This document shows, one piece after another, positions 1 through 7,209 of a DNA stretch of 32,081 nucleotides (position 1 is the first letter of the stretch; each line of letters starts with the position of its first letter). The position numbers were made by a program, and so were the translations under genes. Origin of the DNA: a virus. The stretch covers positions 1-32,081 of IMG/VR virus record IMGVR_UViG_3300032011_000069. One strand, written 5' to 3'. The notes beneath the pieces were generated by a model. The model saw nothing but the letters and a program-made list of their open reading frames with translations, ran no database searches and was not told the origin of the DNA.

Positions 1-30
1 AGACAAACGGGATAGAACCGAGGGGACAAA

Positions 31-306
31 ATGTTAAGCAAAGACGGCGAAACGCTCGAGGACGTAGTGGCGAGGATGGCGGACGAACTCCGCGCGTGGT
101 TAGAGACGACCGACTCGCCCGACAAATCGCTCTCGTTACACGCGCGGAGATTGCTCTCCCGTTGCGAAACGATCCGCAGCGACTTCGGACCACTGGAGGC
201 GACGGGATTACGCAAGGGTCCCGCGTCCGATATGGCCTGGGTCGAGTTGGGTTCCGACTTCGCGCTATGGAAAGCCCAGGCATTTGTCGAGAGCGATAAA
301 GATTAA
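31..306 (+). CDS. small hypothetical protein (91 aa)
   Basis: I do not recognise a family. The protein is acidic and probably helical and soluble, with no signal peptide or membrane segment. An AGGGG Shine-Dalgarno lies 6 nt before the ATG, which supports a real gene. It is one of only two protein genes on the plus strand. Its TAA shares bases with the TAA of the converging gene at 303-545, so the two genes meet tail to tail. Its orientation opposite the late operon would suit a gene expressed separately from lytic functions, such as a lysogenic accessory gene, but that is inference. Confidence 0.6.
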   Translation: MLSKDGETLEDVVARMADELRAWLETTDSPDKSLSLHARRLLSRCETIRSDFGPLEATGLRKGPASDMAWVELGSDFALWKAQAFVESDKD

Positions 307-545
307 TGGTCCGCGACCTCCTCGAGAATTTGCGTTCGCTCGATACATGATCGGAGGATCGTGTAAGTCGTCGTATTGTGGTCGCACTTGCGCCGCTTCG
401 CCGTGTACGCCCAGGACGCAACGATAACCGAACGTGAGTCGATTTTTATTAGGCGACCATATACGGTAAACCGCTCGGCTTTCGCTCCTTTCGAACTCTC
501 GACGTGATCGAGGAAGGTTATCCCGACGATGTCATTCGTTTTCAT
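303..545 (-). CDS. small hypothetical protein (80 aa)
   Basis: The family is not recognised. The ATG lies 14 nt inside the 3' end of the phosphoesterase gene, so it is probably translationally coupled to it and is the last gene of the leftward operon. The sequence alternates short hydrophobic stretches (DIVGITFLDHV, RLIKIDSRSVIVASWAY) with charged residues, which suggests a small beta-rich domain, possibly SH3/OB-like. This is only a guess from the residue pattern. It has two cysteines and no membrane segment. Its stop overlaps the stop of the converging plus-strand gene. Confidence 0.6.
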   Translation of the reverse strand: MKTNDIVGITFLDHVESSKGAKAERFTVYGRLIKIDSRSVIVASWAYTAKRRKCDHNTTTYTILRSCIERTQILEEVADH

Positions 546-1728
546 GTTCTCGCTCTCGTATGATTCGTAAATCGCAAACGTTCCGCGATACCTCGCCGAA
601 TCGCTTGTGATAGGTGACGGAGGTTATCGACCTGGTCGCTTTGTAAAGACTGTCCGCGTGGTAGGCGTCCGAGGCCGTTAGCGGGTTCCAAACCTCGAAC
701 AAACACGGCCCGAGCTCCTCGCGTTGCTTGTGGTGAACGTGGCCGTTGTCAACGTAAGTGTGCGTCGAACGTCCGATCTCCTCGCGAAATCGGTTTGTTA
801 GATAGGCGAGTTGGTGCGGCCGGTTTTTCTCGCCGTGATAAACAAAATGTAAACACCGACCCCACTCGACGACCTGGATTTTTGCGTCGTTCCGCATAAC
901 CTCGACGCGAGGTTCGTTTTCGAAATACGCTTCGAGTGCGATTTCCATTGAGACCGCCGCGTCGGGATCGTGATTCCCTCGAGCGTTAACCACGGTCGCG
1001 ATCTCGTGTTTTGTAAGCATTAACCGAACCGCGTCTCGTAGTATGTGAGCGGCTCGCCTGGCGGTCCTGCCGTGTCGTCCGTCGACGTCGAGGGCGTTTC
1101 CGCTTCCTGGCGTTTGTCCCTTGCGGTCGTTCGCGTGGCAAAAGTCGCCGACGTTAACCAGGACGCCGAGTTTCGTTGGTGGTGCGGAGTCGACGAGGAA
1201 TCGCAAACCGCCGACAATGTCGCGAGACGACTTTTCGAGGTCGTAGTCCTCTCCGCTTGTCTCGTCTTTCCAGGCGTACAGTCCGAGGTGTTGGTCGCCA
1301 ATTTTGTAGTGTGTTGCGAGTTCCTCGTTTGCGAAATGCTTTCGCCGATTTTTGTTCGCTTTGAACGTCCCGCGTACCTCGTCTGCGAGTCCGTCGGTAA
1401 ATCCACGAATCGCTGCCTGGATTGCCTGCAAATTTGCGGCGCTCTTTACCCATTGCAGACGTACGTTGCCCTGGTCGTCGTAGAGCGTCGACGCGCCTTT
1501 GAGAATTTGCGTCTCCGGAACGGCTTTTGTTAAATCGTGGTCGGGAGAATAACCGCGAATTTCCGCCCTTTGTTTTGCTCGCTTGTAATGAACCGCGATC
1601 GTGTTTCGCTTTATCCCGAGGACCTTTGCCGCTTTCTCCTGCGTACCTTCGGCGAACCAAGCCACGAGAACCTCTCGCTGGCGATCTGTAGAAAATTCGA
1701 GGAGTCGTTTGTCGAACGGATCGGACAT
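532..1728 (-). CDS. calcineurin-like metallophosphoesterase with N-terminal HTH
   Basis: Predicted metal-dependent phosphoesterase acting on nucleic acid or nucleotide phosphoesters. The metallophosphatase motifs appear in order: D145-x-H147 (IGDQHLG), D195 (NVGDFCH), N252-H-D254 (RGNHD), H298 (VYHGEKN) and G329-H330-V-H332 (NGHVHH). All five blocks are present, so it should be active. Residues 10-55 form an additional helix-turn-helix resembling a sigma region 4 or phage HTH domain (REVLVAWFAEGTQEKAAKVLG, then NTIAVHYKRAKQRA), joined by a linker of about 85 residues. Phage phosphoesterases of this kind occur near packaging or lysis genes in other phages. The exact substrate cannot be read from sequence. 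It sits 14 bp after the TM/coiled-coil gene and overlaps the next small gene by 14 nt. Confidence 0.85.
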   Translation of the reverse strand: MSDPFDKRLLEFSTDRQREVLVAWFAEGTQEKAAKVLGIKRNTIAVHYKRAKQRAEIRGYSPDHDLTKAVPETQILKGASTLYDDQGNVRLQWVKSAANLQAIQAAIRGFTDGLADEVRGTFKANKNRRKHFANEELATHYKIGDQHLGLYAWKDETSGEDYDLEKSSRDIVGGLRFLVDSAPPTKLGVLVNVGDFCHANDRKGQTPGSGNALDVDGRHGRTARRAAHILRDAVRLMLTKHEIATVVNARGNHDPDAAVSMEIALEAYFENEPRVEVMRNDAKIQVVEWGRCLHFVYHGEKNRPHQLAYLTNRFREEIGRSTHTYVDNGHVHHKQREELGPCLFEVWNPLTASDAYHADSLYKATRSITSVTYHKRFGEVSRNVCDLRIIREREHENE

Positions 1729-1742
1729 TTTAATCGCTCCCG

Positions 1743-2027
1743 TTATTCGATGTTACGTCGATAGCTCTCGACGTCAGTTCCTTCAAGTTTTGCGAGGACG
1801 CGCCAGAGTCGTTCGCGATCGCGTCGACATTCGGTTCGCTCGACTTCGAACGCTTTTCGTATCTCGAGGATTTCGTTTTCGCAGTTTTTCCGCTCCGCGA
1901 TTAAATCGTCTTTCATACTCGACATTTCGAGCAACAGCCGCCGGTGTAGGTATCCGATCGCGGTCCCCATCGCAGCGATCGCCGAAACGAGAGTCCCCAC
2001 GGTTGTCGAATCAAATTCGGCGAACAT
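1743..2027 (-). CDS. small TM plus coiled-coil protein (possible lysis accessory)
   Basis: 94 aa. Residues about 8-26 form one hydrophobic segment (TVGTLVSAIAAMGTAIGYL). A strongly charged helix of about 60 residues follows (EMSSMKDDLIAERKNCENEI and onward), predicted to be a coiled coil. This layout is common for phage spanin-like or holin-partner proteins and for small inner-membrane proteins encoded beside lysis genes. It lies 2 bp after the stop of the C1 peptidase gene and 14 bp before the phosphoesterase gene, so it belongs to the same operon. A lysis role is inferred from architecture and position only. Confidence 0.6.
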   Translation of the reverse strand: MFAEFDSTTVGTLVSAIAAMGTAIGYLHRRLLLEMSSMKDDLIAERKNCENEILEIRKAFEVERTECRRDRERLWRVLAKLEGTDVESYRRNIE

Positions 2028-2029
2028 CT

Positions 2030-2821
2030 TTAAACCTCTGCGACTGCTGAAACTGCGCGAACTGTAACCGACTCAAACGGAACCGCTTTCGAGCCCCAAA
2101 CCGTACCGAACCCTCGTCGACGTCCGTTCCATTTTGGTCCGTAGCTGTTCACGAACTCGATTCCAAATTCGACCCGTCGGCCTCGCTTGCGGTATGTTCC
2201 CGCGAGTGCTGCGACGGCGTGTCGCCACCAAGAAAACGCGACGGCAACCGGGCTCGGATTAATTGGGCAAATTAGCGCCGACATCGTTTCCTCGAAAACT
2301 TGGTCTCGCGCGTGCTCCTGGAAATCAACCAAACGGTGCAGCTTGCGAGACTCGACGACAGCGGGTTTTTGCTCGAGCGTTCGGTCCATCGAATAACCAG
2401 GCCAAACGTCGACGGTTGGCGCTCCGATTTTTTGCACTGCGTGCGCCGCTTCGATGCAAAACCCACCCTCGTTTTTGTAGTTTTTGTGCATTGCTGCGAC
2501 TGCGTGCGCGGATAGGTTCGGAACTGGGTCGATTCCTTGGGCCGCGTAACGGTTTGCGATCGCTCCCACGATCGAATACATCCAACAGTACCCGAACGCG
2601 CCCTGGTTCAAGGGTTCGATTTTGTTGTATTGGTGAACCAAAAGCGGCGAGGTTTTGTAGCGTGCTCGCTGTAGCTCGATTAGCTCGACCCAGTCTCGCC
2701 GAGGATAAACCGGCCCCTCGTAAGGCTTGAAAAAACAAAACTCGGGGAACTCGTCGTAATCGCGAGGAACGTAACCGGTCGGATCATCGTCGGAAATTTC
2801 GAAATCGTGCTCGTCGTTCAT
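2030..2821 (-). CDS. papain-like (family C1) cysteine peptidase
   Basis: 263 aa, with the complete catalytic set of papain-type peptidases: oxyanion Gln73 and nucleophile Cys79 in NQGAFGYCWMYS, His201 in SWWRHAVAA, and Asn225 in FVNSYGPKWN followed by the GFGTVW equivalent of the family's NSWG..WG..GY block. There is no signal peptide and no long inhibitory propeptide; the first 60 residues are acidic and aromatic-rich. The ATGA overlap with the preceding TM gene places it in the putative lysis/tail-fibre operon. It may cut cell-envelope peptides as an unusual lysis enzyme or mature a virion protein; both are inference. No other endolysin-like gene is visible in the window. Fold assignment is confident; role is open. 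Confidence 0.85.
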   Translation of the reverse strand: MNDEHDFEISDDDPTGYVPRDYDEFPEFCFFKPYEGPVYPRRDWVELIELQRARYKTSPLLVHQYNKIEPLNQGAFGYCWMYSIVGAIANRYAAQGIDPVPNLSAHAVAAMHKNYKNEGGFCIEAAHAVQKIGAPTVDVWPGYSMDRTLEQKPAVVESRKLHRLVDFQEHARDQVFEETMSALICPINPSPVAVAFSWWRHAVAALAGTYRKRGRRVEFGIEFVNSYGPKWNGRRRGFGTVWGSKAVPFESVTVRAVSAVAEV

Positions 2822-3234
2822 TGCCTGGCCTCGATCTCGCGGATTGTCGAGTCGGGTCCGTTTGGCAATGGTACGGTTTCAAGTTTTCCGTTCGAAAAAT
2901 AGAAAACTAGGCTCGGCGGGTTTTTGTTGCCTGAAACGCTCATTCGCTCGAGCCAGGGTTCGGCGTTGTTTGTGGATTGTCCGGCGAGAAGTCGTCGACG
3001 TTCAATTCCGTGATCGTCACAAAACATTTCGACGGCGACGCTCGAGCTCGCGACGCCCTGACCTGGTCGCATCTGTTGAGTCGTTACAAACAGAACGGCC
3101 TCGAGTTTTTTTTGTCCTGGTATCGCTCGAGACAAAAAACGACCGCCGAACAAAAGCAAACCAAGAGCCAGGAGGATTGCGGCGAACGCTGCGACGTTCG
3201 CCGGCTTGCTGGCATCCTTGCGAATGTCGACCAT
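2818..3234 (-). CDS. single-TM membrane-anchored protein (138 aa)
   Basis: A hydrophobic segment at residues about 14-33 (VAAFAAILLALGLLLFGGRF) follows a short basic N-terminus, then an extracytoplasmic domain of about 100 residues with few hydrophobic stretches. The topology is that of an N-in, C-out anchored protein. It overlaps the holin-like gene before it by 1 nt and the C1 peptidase gene after it by an ATGA overlap, so all three are probably translated together. An envelope-disrupting or spanin-like function is possible from position, but no family was recognised. Confidence 0.65.
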   Translation of the reverse strand: MVDIRKDASKPANVAAFAAILLALGLLLFGGRFLSRAIPGQKKLEAVLFVTTQQMRPGQGVASSSVAVEMFCDDHGIERRRLLAGQSTNNAEPWLERMSVSGNKNPPSLVFYFSNGKLETVPLPNGPDSTIREIEARQ

Positions 3235-3650
3235 TATTCGGGCTCGGCGTTTGGCTTGTCGATCGTCAGTTTGTCCTCGAGCGAATCGAGTCGGTCGACG
3301 ATGTTCTCGAGAACGTTTGCGAGTTTGCCGGGGTCGACCTCGCCGTTTGCGGCCGCTGTTTTTTTACCTCGGAACTTTCCGACGGCGTTTCCGAGATACT
3401 CGACGACGGAGCTCGCCAAGGGCTCGAGGCCCGATACCAGCATAATTGCGAGGAGTCCGATTAACTGAACGCTCGAGACCACCCCGGAAAGGAATAGGGT
3501 CGCGAGCGAAACCGATTCGACTCCGTCGCTATTCTCGCCAGGCTCGGCGAACAGAACGTCCAGGAAACCCGCTTGGTACAGCTTGAACGCCAAAACCAAG
3601 ACGAACGCGCCCACCAAAAACTGGAAACTAGAATTTTGTTTCAGTGACAT
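3234..3650 (-). CDS. two-TM protein, holin candidate (138 aa)
   Basis: Two hydrophobic segments are visible, about residues 10-31 and 50-75, separated by an acidic loop. A basic stretch (KFRGKK) and a C-terminal helix (LANVLENIVDRLDSLEDKL) that looks like a short coiled coil follow. Small size, two membrane spans, a charged tail and a place just before an envelope-type protein and a peptidase fit a class II-like holin, but holins are not identifiable by sequence alone. Its ATG overlaps the previous stop by 1 nt and its stop overlaps the next ATG by 1 nt. Confidence 0.6.
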   Translation of the reverse strand: MSLKQNSSFQFLVGAFVLVLAFKLYQAGFLDVLFAEPGENSDGVESVSLATLFLSGVVSSVQLIGLLAIMLVSGLEPLASSVVEYLGNAVGKFRGKKTAAANGEVDPGKLANVLENIVDRLDSLEDKLTIDKPNAEPE

Positions 3651-4258
3651 TACGGTAACTCCTGGTAAACCAATGCGACGGCGACAAATCCTCGCGTTAC
3701 GGTTCGATGCTGTCCGTCGCTCGCGATTTCGCGGACCGAGTACCGATAAACGTCGGACGGAATTTTCGTTTGTTCGCGTGTTAGCTCGATTGAGATTGTC
3801 GAGTCGTCGACTTTTGTTGCCGCTGTTTCGATTAGGTTCGAACCGGCCTCGTCGACGACTGCAAACTGAAGGGTCCCGGTAATCGCCGGGAACGTTCCGG
3901 TAATTATGACCGCGTTAGCTCCCAGGTAATCGTCGGTACGATTTAGCTCGAGATACTCGTCGGCTTGCGTCGTTCCTGGTTGAACGACGAGCGTTCCGGT
4001 GTACTCGAGACCGAGCGTTCCGTAGTTCACGCCCAGGCGAACATCACCGACGCCAGGAACGACGAGGTTTCCGGTTGACCCGACGCCGACGGCAACTCCG
4101 AGCCGGACGTCGTTTACACTTGGGACAATCGCTCCGGATTGCTGGAAAGTACCGACGAGGGCGTTCTGCGGGTCGCCGTAGGTGACGCCCTGGAGAACGT
4201 CGGCCTCGGCCGGATAGTTTGCTCCGTAAAACGTCGCGAACGAATTTTGTAAACTCAT
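3650..4258 (-). CDS. repeat-containing virion/tail-fibre protein (202 aa)
   Basis: The N-terminal half carries three copies of a short glycine-valine repeat: DVLQGVTYG, DVRLGVAVG and DVRLGVNYG, each followed by a small-residue segment ending in VGT/VVP. Such units commonly form beta-solenoid or fibre elements in phage tail proteins. The C-terminal half (about residues 105-200) has alternating strands resembling an immunoglobulin- or BppU-like N-terminal domain (ITGTLQFAVVDEAG, DVYRYSVREIASDGQHRTV). It follows two fibre genes with a 9-bp gap and precedes the holin candidate. Probably a distal tail or adhesion component, inferred from composition and neighbours. Confidence 0.6.
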   Translation of the reverse strand: MSLQNSFATFYGANYPAEADVLQGVTYGDPQNALVGTFQQSGAIVPSVNDVRLGVAVGVGSTGNLVVPGVGDVRLGVNYGTLGLEYTGTLVVQPGTTQADEYLELNRTDDYLGANAVIITGTFPAITGTLQFAVVDEAGSNLIETAATKVDDSTISIELTREQTKIPSDVYRYSVREIASDGQHRTVTRGFVAVALVYQELP

Positions 4259-4267
4259 TTTTAACCT

Positions 4268-5269
4268 TTACGAAATTGTTACCTGGATCGTGTCGCCGCT
4301 TTGCGCCGTGTGCGTGTACTGCGTGTTAAGTTTCGGAACGTTTGCGAGCTCGCTCGCCGTTGCTAGTCCGGACTGTATTTCCGTAACCGCGTCCGCCTTG
4401 ATTGCGGCCGCGTCGATTGCGTCGGTCGCGACGCTTTGGACGTTTGCCGAGACGGTATCGGAGCTCGGGTCGAAATCGTGCAGAGCGGCGATCGCGTTTC
4501 CGTTGCTCGCAATCCCTGCGTTATCCGGCGCGACTGTGTTCGCGTTGTCCGTTCCGCGCATATCCGAGTTAGTTGTACACGTTCCGACGAGGGTAACATT
4601 CGCGACGGGATCCGAACTCGGGTCGAAATCGTTTAACGCTGAAATCGCCGCCGACGTTGCCAGGGTTGAGACGTCCGCTTTAAACGCGTCCTCGTTTGTT
4701 CCCTGGGTAAAGTAGTTGTAAATGTCGGACGCGGAGGGACCAGAACCGCCGGAGCTCGGCGCGTTCTCGAGAGCGTTCGTCGTGTACTGATAAACCGCTC
4801 CATCCAGAACGAGAGCCGTGTCGAGTTTGTCGGTAACTGTTTTAACGGCCGTAACGTCGGACGCGTTCGCGGTTGTTACCGCGCTGGTAACCGAACCGAC
4901 TGTCGTTACGTTCGCGACGGTATCGGAGCTCGGATCGAAATCGTTTAGGCTCGAAATTTCCGACGACGTTGCCAAACTCGAGACGTCCGCTTTAAAGTCG
5001 GCGGGCGTGATTGGGTAGCTTTGAACGCATGACGTTATAGCGTTTGCGATTTCCAGCGTCGCGACGAAATGGTCGCAATTTGTCTCGGCTTGCGAAAGCG
5101 CGAGGTTCCACATTCCCGAGCCGATATGCTGCGGCGTGAAAGTCGACGTCGCCTGCGAACCGCCGTCTTTTGATATTTTCGCGTAAGGCGTTCCGGTGCT
5201 GACGTTTGAACCGTCGGCGGCGAGAAGCATCAAAAACGAAACGCGTTGGTTTGAAACATTTTTTTTCAT
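4268..5269 (-). CDS. tail-fibre-like protein with repeated LxDFDPSSDxV units (333 aa)
   Basis: The start was placed at the ATG at 5269 because it forms an ATGA overlap with the previous gene. A longer reading upstream gives an Arg-rich stretch that is only the shadow of that gene. Residues 1-90 look like a BppU-type N-terminal fibre domain (VSFLMLLAADGSN, then GMWNLALSQAET). The shaft contains three copies of a unit around LNDFDPSSDTVANV / LNDFDPSSDPVANV / LHDFDPSSDTVSANV, separated by Ala/Thr/Ser-rich heptad-like sequence, as in trimeric fibre shafts. The C-terminus ends in a short beta-rich cap. Likely part of the host-recognition apparatus. Confidence 0.7.
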   Translation of the reverse strand: MKKNVSNQRVSFLMLLAADGSNVSTGTPYAKISKDGGSQATSTFTPQHIGSGMWNLALSQAETNCDHFVATLEIANAITSCVQSYPITPADFKADVSSLATSSEISSLNDFDPSSDTVANVTTVGSVTSAVTTANASDVTAVKTVTDKLDTALVLDGAVYQYTTNALENAPSSGGSGPSASDIYNYFTQGTNEDAFKADVSTLATSAAISALNDFDPSSDPVANVTLVGTCTTNSDMRGTDNANTVAPDNAGIASNGNAIAALHDFDPSSDTVSANVQSVATDAIDAAAIKADAVTEIQSGLATASELANVPKLNTQYTHTAQSGDTIQVTIS

Positions 5270-6456
5270 TGGAATAACCCGACGATGGGGCTCGGTGGAA
5301 TGTAATACGCTTTGAAAGGTTCCGTCGGTCCGCCTGCTACGCCGCGACCGGTATACAACCAGTCCCGGTCGTCCTGGGTGAGTTTGTAACCGGCCCAGGC
5401 TCGGACGTCGTCGACGAGACCGTCGAACGGCCACCGGATCGTACCGGACGGAGCTCCACCGAGAGAAGTATCGACGAGACCTCCGACGGCGAGCGGCGGT
5501 TCCGGTCCGGACAAAGTCGCATAAGGCAAGGCGGTCACACCGTTACCGTACTCAATGTTAGTTGTGCTTTCGGCTTGGTTGTCGATGTAAATTTTCACGC
5601 GGTCGGCGAGAGGTTCCGACCCGTCAAAAATTATGACAATGTGATACCACTGGCTCGCGGTGTTGATTGTGTTGGCATAAGTTCGCATCCCGTCCGACGA
5701 GGCGAACGCTGGGTCCCAAAAACCCACGAATAGGTTTACCGTTGAACCGCTTAGGTAAATCTGCCAGTTACCCTTTCGGTAACCGTGGTTACAAAAAATC
5801 ATTTTTTTGGTCGAGAGTTGGTCCGGGTAGCACCACATCGACCACGAGCAGGTTGTCACGCCGTCGAACTCGTCGCTCCCGTCCGGGTTTTGCCAAACGT
5901 CGTCGGTTCCGTCGAACGAAAAGGCGTTGGTTCCACTGCTTCCCGTGTTTGCAACAATCGTCGCGCCGTTCTCTGGGTAAATTGGTCGCCTGGTTGTACT
6001 CGCGGTTAAGTCAAAGCCCCCGCGAAACGTGTCGGCGTTGTGCCAAGTTGTCTCGCTGTACGTCGAAGGCATCCCGACTTGGGTACAGTCCGCGAGAACC
6101 GCACTTTCGAAAAAATCGACCGAGTTGAACATCTGGTCCGCGATATAAAATTCCCAGGTTCCGTCGATCGTCGAGGGAAAATCGTTCGTCGCGATTGTGA
6201 GACTATCGGTTCGCTGACCGCTTCCGAACGGCAAACTCCCTACTGTAAAAATGTCGTGTTGCGTTCCGTCGGGGTCGAGGACGTACGCTTCGACGCCTTG
6301 CCAGGACGTTTGACTCGACCAGGTAATCGAGACGCGGATTTCGTCGACGTCGCCGTCCGTCTGCAAAAAACCTACGCCGTCGACCTCAACGTCGCGTTGT
6401 AACGACTGGCCCTGCCCCGACGTATCGTTTTTGTAGGTGAGGTAGTTAGTTGGCAT
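5266..6456 (-). CDS. LamG/concanavalin-like lectin tail protein (396 aa)
   Basis: Residues about 180-375 show the hallmarks of a LamG-like jelly-roll domain: FSFDGTDDVW, CSWSMWCYPD, QWYHIVIIFDG, KIYIDNQ, and FDGLVDDVRAWAGYKLTQDD near the end. Residues 1-130 form another beta-rich region resembling a proprotein-convertase P or CUB-like domain (GTWEFYIADQM). LamG domains in phage tails bind cell-surface sugars, so this is a good receptor-binding candidate. It heads the fibre set, and its ATG follows directly on the TAA of a small ORF at 6457-6588. C1 peptidase, holin candidate and fibres follow in one run of overlapping genes. Confidence 0.8.
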   Translation of the reverse strand: MPTNYLTYKNDTSGQGQSLQRDVEVDGVGFLQTDGDVDEIRVSITWSSQTSWQGVEAYVLDPDGTQHDIFTVGSLPFGSGQRTDSLTIATNDFPSTIDGTWEFYIADQMFNSVDFFESAVLADCTQVGMPSTYSETTWHNADTFRGGFDLTASTTRRPIYPENGATIVANTGSSGTNAFSFDGTDDVWQNPDGSDEFDGVTTCSWSMWCYPDQLSTKKMIFCNHGYRKGNWQIYLSGSTVNLFVGFWDPAFASSDGMRTYANTINTASQWYHIVIIFDGSEPLADRVKIYIDNQAESTTNIEYGNGVTALPYATLSGPEPPLAVGGLVDTSLGGAPSGTIRWPFDGLVDDVRAWAGYKLTQDDRDWLYTGRGVAGGPTEPFKAYYIPPSPIVGLFQ

Positions 6457-6588
6457 TTAGTCGCGACCGTTTTCGAAAGCGTCGAGAAAATCCTCGGCCG
6501 CTTTTTTTGAAACGAACGCGAACTGAGCGAGATTTACCTCGACGATCCACGTTTGAAATTCAGTCGACCAAAAAATCCGATTGTCGAT
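6457..6588 (-). CDS. small ORF without a standard start codon (about 43 aa)
   Basis: An open frame runs from an in-frame stop at 6610-6612 to a TAA at 6457-6459 that abuts the next ATG (TAAATG). It reads protein-like: IFWSTEFQTWIVEVNLAQFA then FVSKKAAEDFLDAFENGRD, with aromatic and acidic residues spaced as in a folded small domain. It contains no ATG, GTG or TTG codon. An AAGGA lies 8 nt before an ATC codon at 6588, which is the best start if the ORF is used. The product is unknown. It may be real with a rare start, a remnant, or contain a sequencing error. Confidence 0.35.
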   Translation of the reverse strand: MDNRIFWSTEFQTWIVEVNLAQFAFVSKKAAEDFLDAFENGRD

Positions 6589-6611
6589 TTTAGCGTTCCT
6601 TTTAATGCGTC

Positions 6612-6637
6612 AAAAAAAGTTTCTCCGCCTGGCGGAG
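6612..6637 (-). terminator. intrinsic terminator after CAP-like gene
   Basis: A perfect inverted repeat CTCCGCC/GGCGGAG (6623-6637) begins immediately after the TAA of the CAP-like gene. On the minus strand it is followed by AAAC and seven T residues. This is a standard Rho-independent arrangement. It would separate the secreted-protein genes from the tail-fibre/lysis genes, or act as a leaky terminator. Confidence 0.7.
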
Positions 6638-7141
6638 TTACCGCCGAAAACGGAAGAACGGTGCGACGCGGCGAACCGTTGAACCCGTCGACAAACTGCC
6701 GGGATGGTCAAGCAAGAGACACGAATAAAACATTCCGTCGGAACCCTCGACGATCGCCGCTCCTGCTCTCGTTCCTGCTGGCGCCGTGTACTGATAACAC
6801 GCCCGAAAAACGCGGCCCGGTCCGTACCCGATACCCTCTTTCGATGCTGGAGCGAGACTGCCGCCAAGATGACCGCGAACTCGGCCGCTCGCCGCTCTAG
6901 TCGCTCGCTCGAATGCCAGAGCTTCGAGACTAGAATCGGAAACGAGCGGACCGAGAGAACGGGTTTCGCGTTGTTTGTTTACCAGGGCAAGACCGGCCGA
7001 CGCCCTTTCGGGTTCGACCTGTTTCGGATCGTCTGCGACCAGCGTTTCGAGCTCGATCGCGGGTTCTGCGACTTGGGAGTCGGTTTCCGGCTTTACGAAC
7101 CAAAACGCAAAAAACGCGAGAAGTATCGCCGAGAATCTCAT
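6638..7141 (-). CDS. secreted CAP-like protein (167 aa)
   Basis: The start at 7141 gives a clear signal peptide (MRFSAILLAFFAFWFV), and GGGG lies just upstream. An earlier in-frame start at 7189 would bury it. The mature part resembles small CAP/SCP-type proteins: ALVNKQRETRSLGPLVSD, SLEALAFERATRAA, then GHLGG, EGIGYG, ACYQYT and AGAAIVEGSDGMFYS. I know the last block from short secreted planctomycete proteins of the form YxYAGAAxxxGxDGxxY. CAP domains are extracellular and their function here is unknown. Its ATG overlaps the stop of a 23-residue membrane peptide, and a terminator follows its stop. Confidence 0.7.
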   Translation of the reverse strand: MRFSAILLAFFAFWFVKPETDSQVAEPAIELETLVADDPKQVEPERASAGLALVNKQRETRSLGPLVSDSSLEALAFERATRAASGRVRGHLGGSLAPASKEGIGYGPGRVFRACYQYTAPAGTRAGAAIVEGSDGMFYSCLLLDHPGSLSTGSTVRRVAPFFRFRR

Positions 7142-7209
7142 TTTCTGCCCCACCGCAAATAGACAAGCCAAAAACACGCCAGGCCGCAAAACGCTATTAA
7201 CAAACTCAC
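7138..7209 (-). CDS. 23-residue single-TM micropeptide
   Basis: GTG start at 7209. The peptide is VSLLIAFCGLACFWLVYLRW plus GRK, which is one hydrophobic span ending in a basic tail. The GTG overlaps the TGA of the upstream lipoprotein-like gene (GTGA), and its own TGA overlaps the ATG of the CAP-like gene (ATGA). It thus fills the intergenic space with stop/start coupling on both sides. That double coupling and the membrane-helix composition support it. No separate Shine-Dalgarno is visible, so translation would depend on re-initiation. Confidence 0.5.
   Translation of the reverse strand: MSLLIAFCGLACFWLVYLRWGRK

Noticed and set aside
4268-5434. Longer start for the fibre protein at 5434
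   Set aside because: The extra 55 residues are Arg-rich and lie inside the LamG gene in another frame. The ATG at 5269 forms an ATGA overlap and begins the protein-like sequence.
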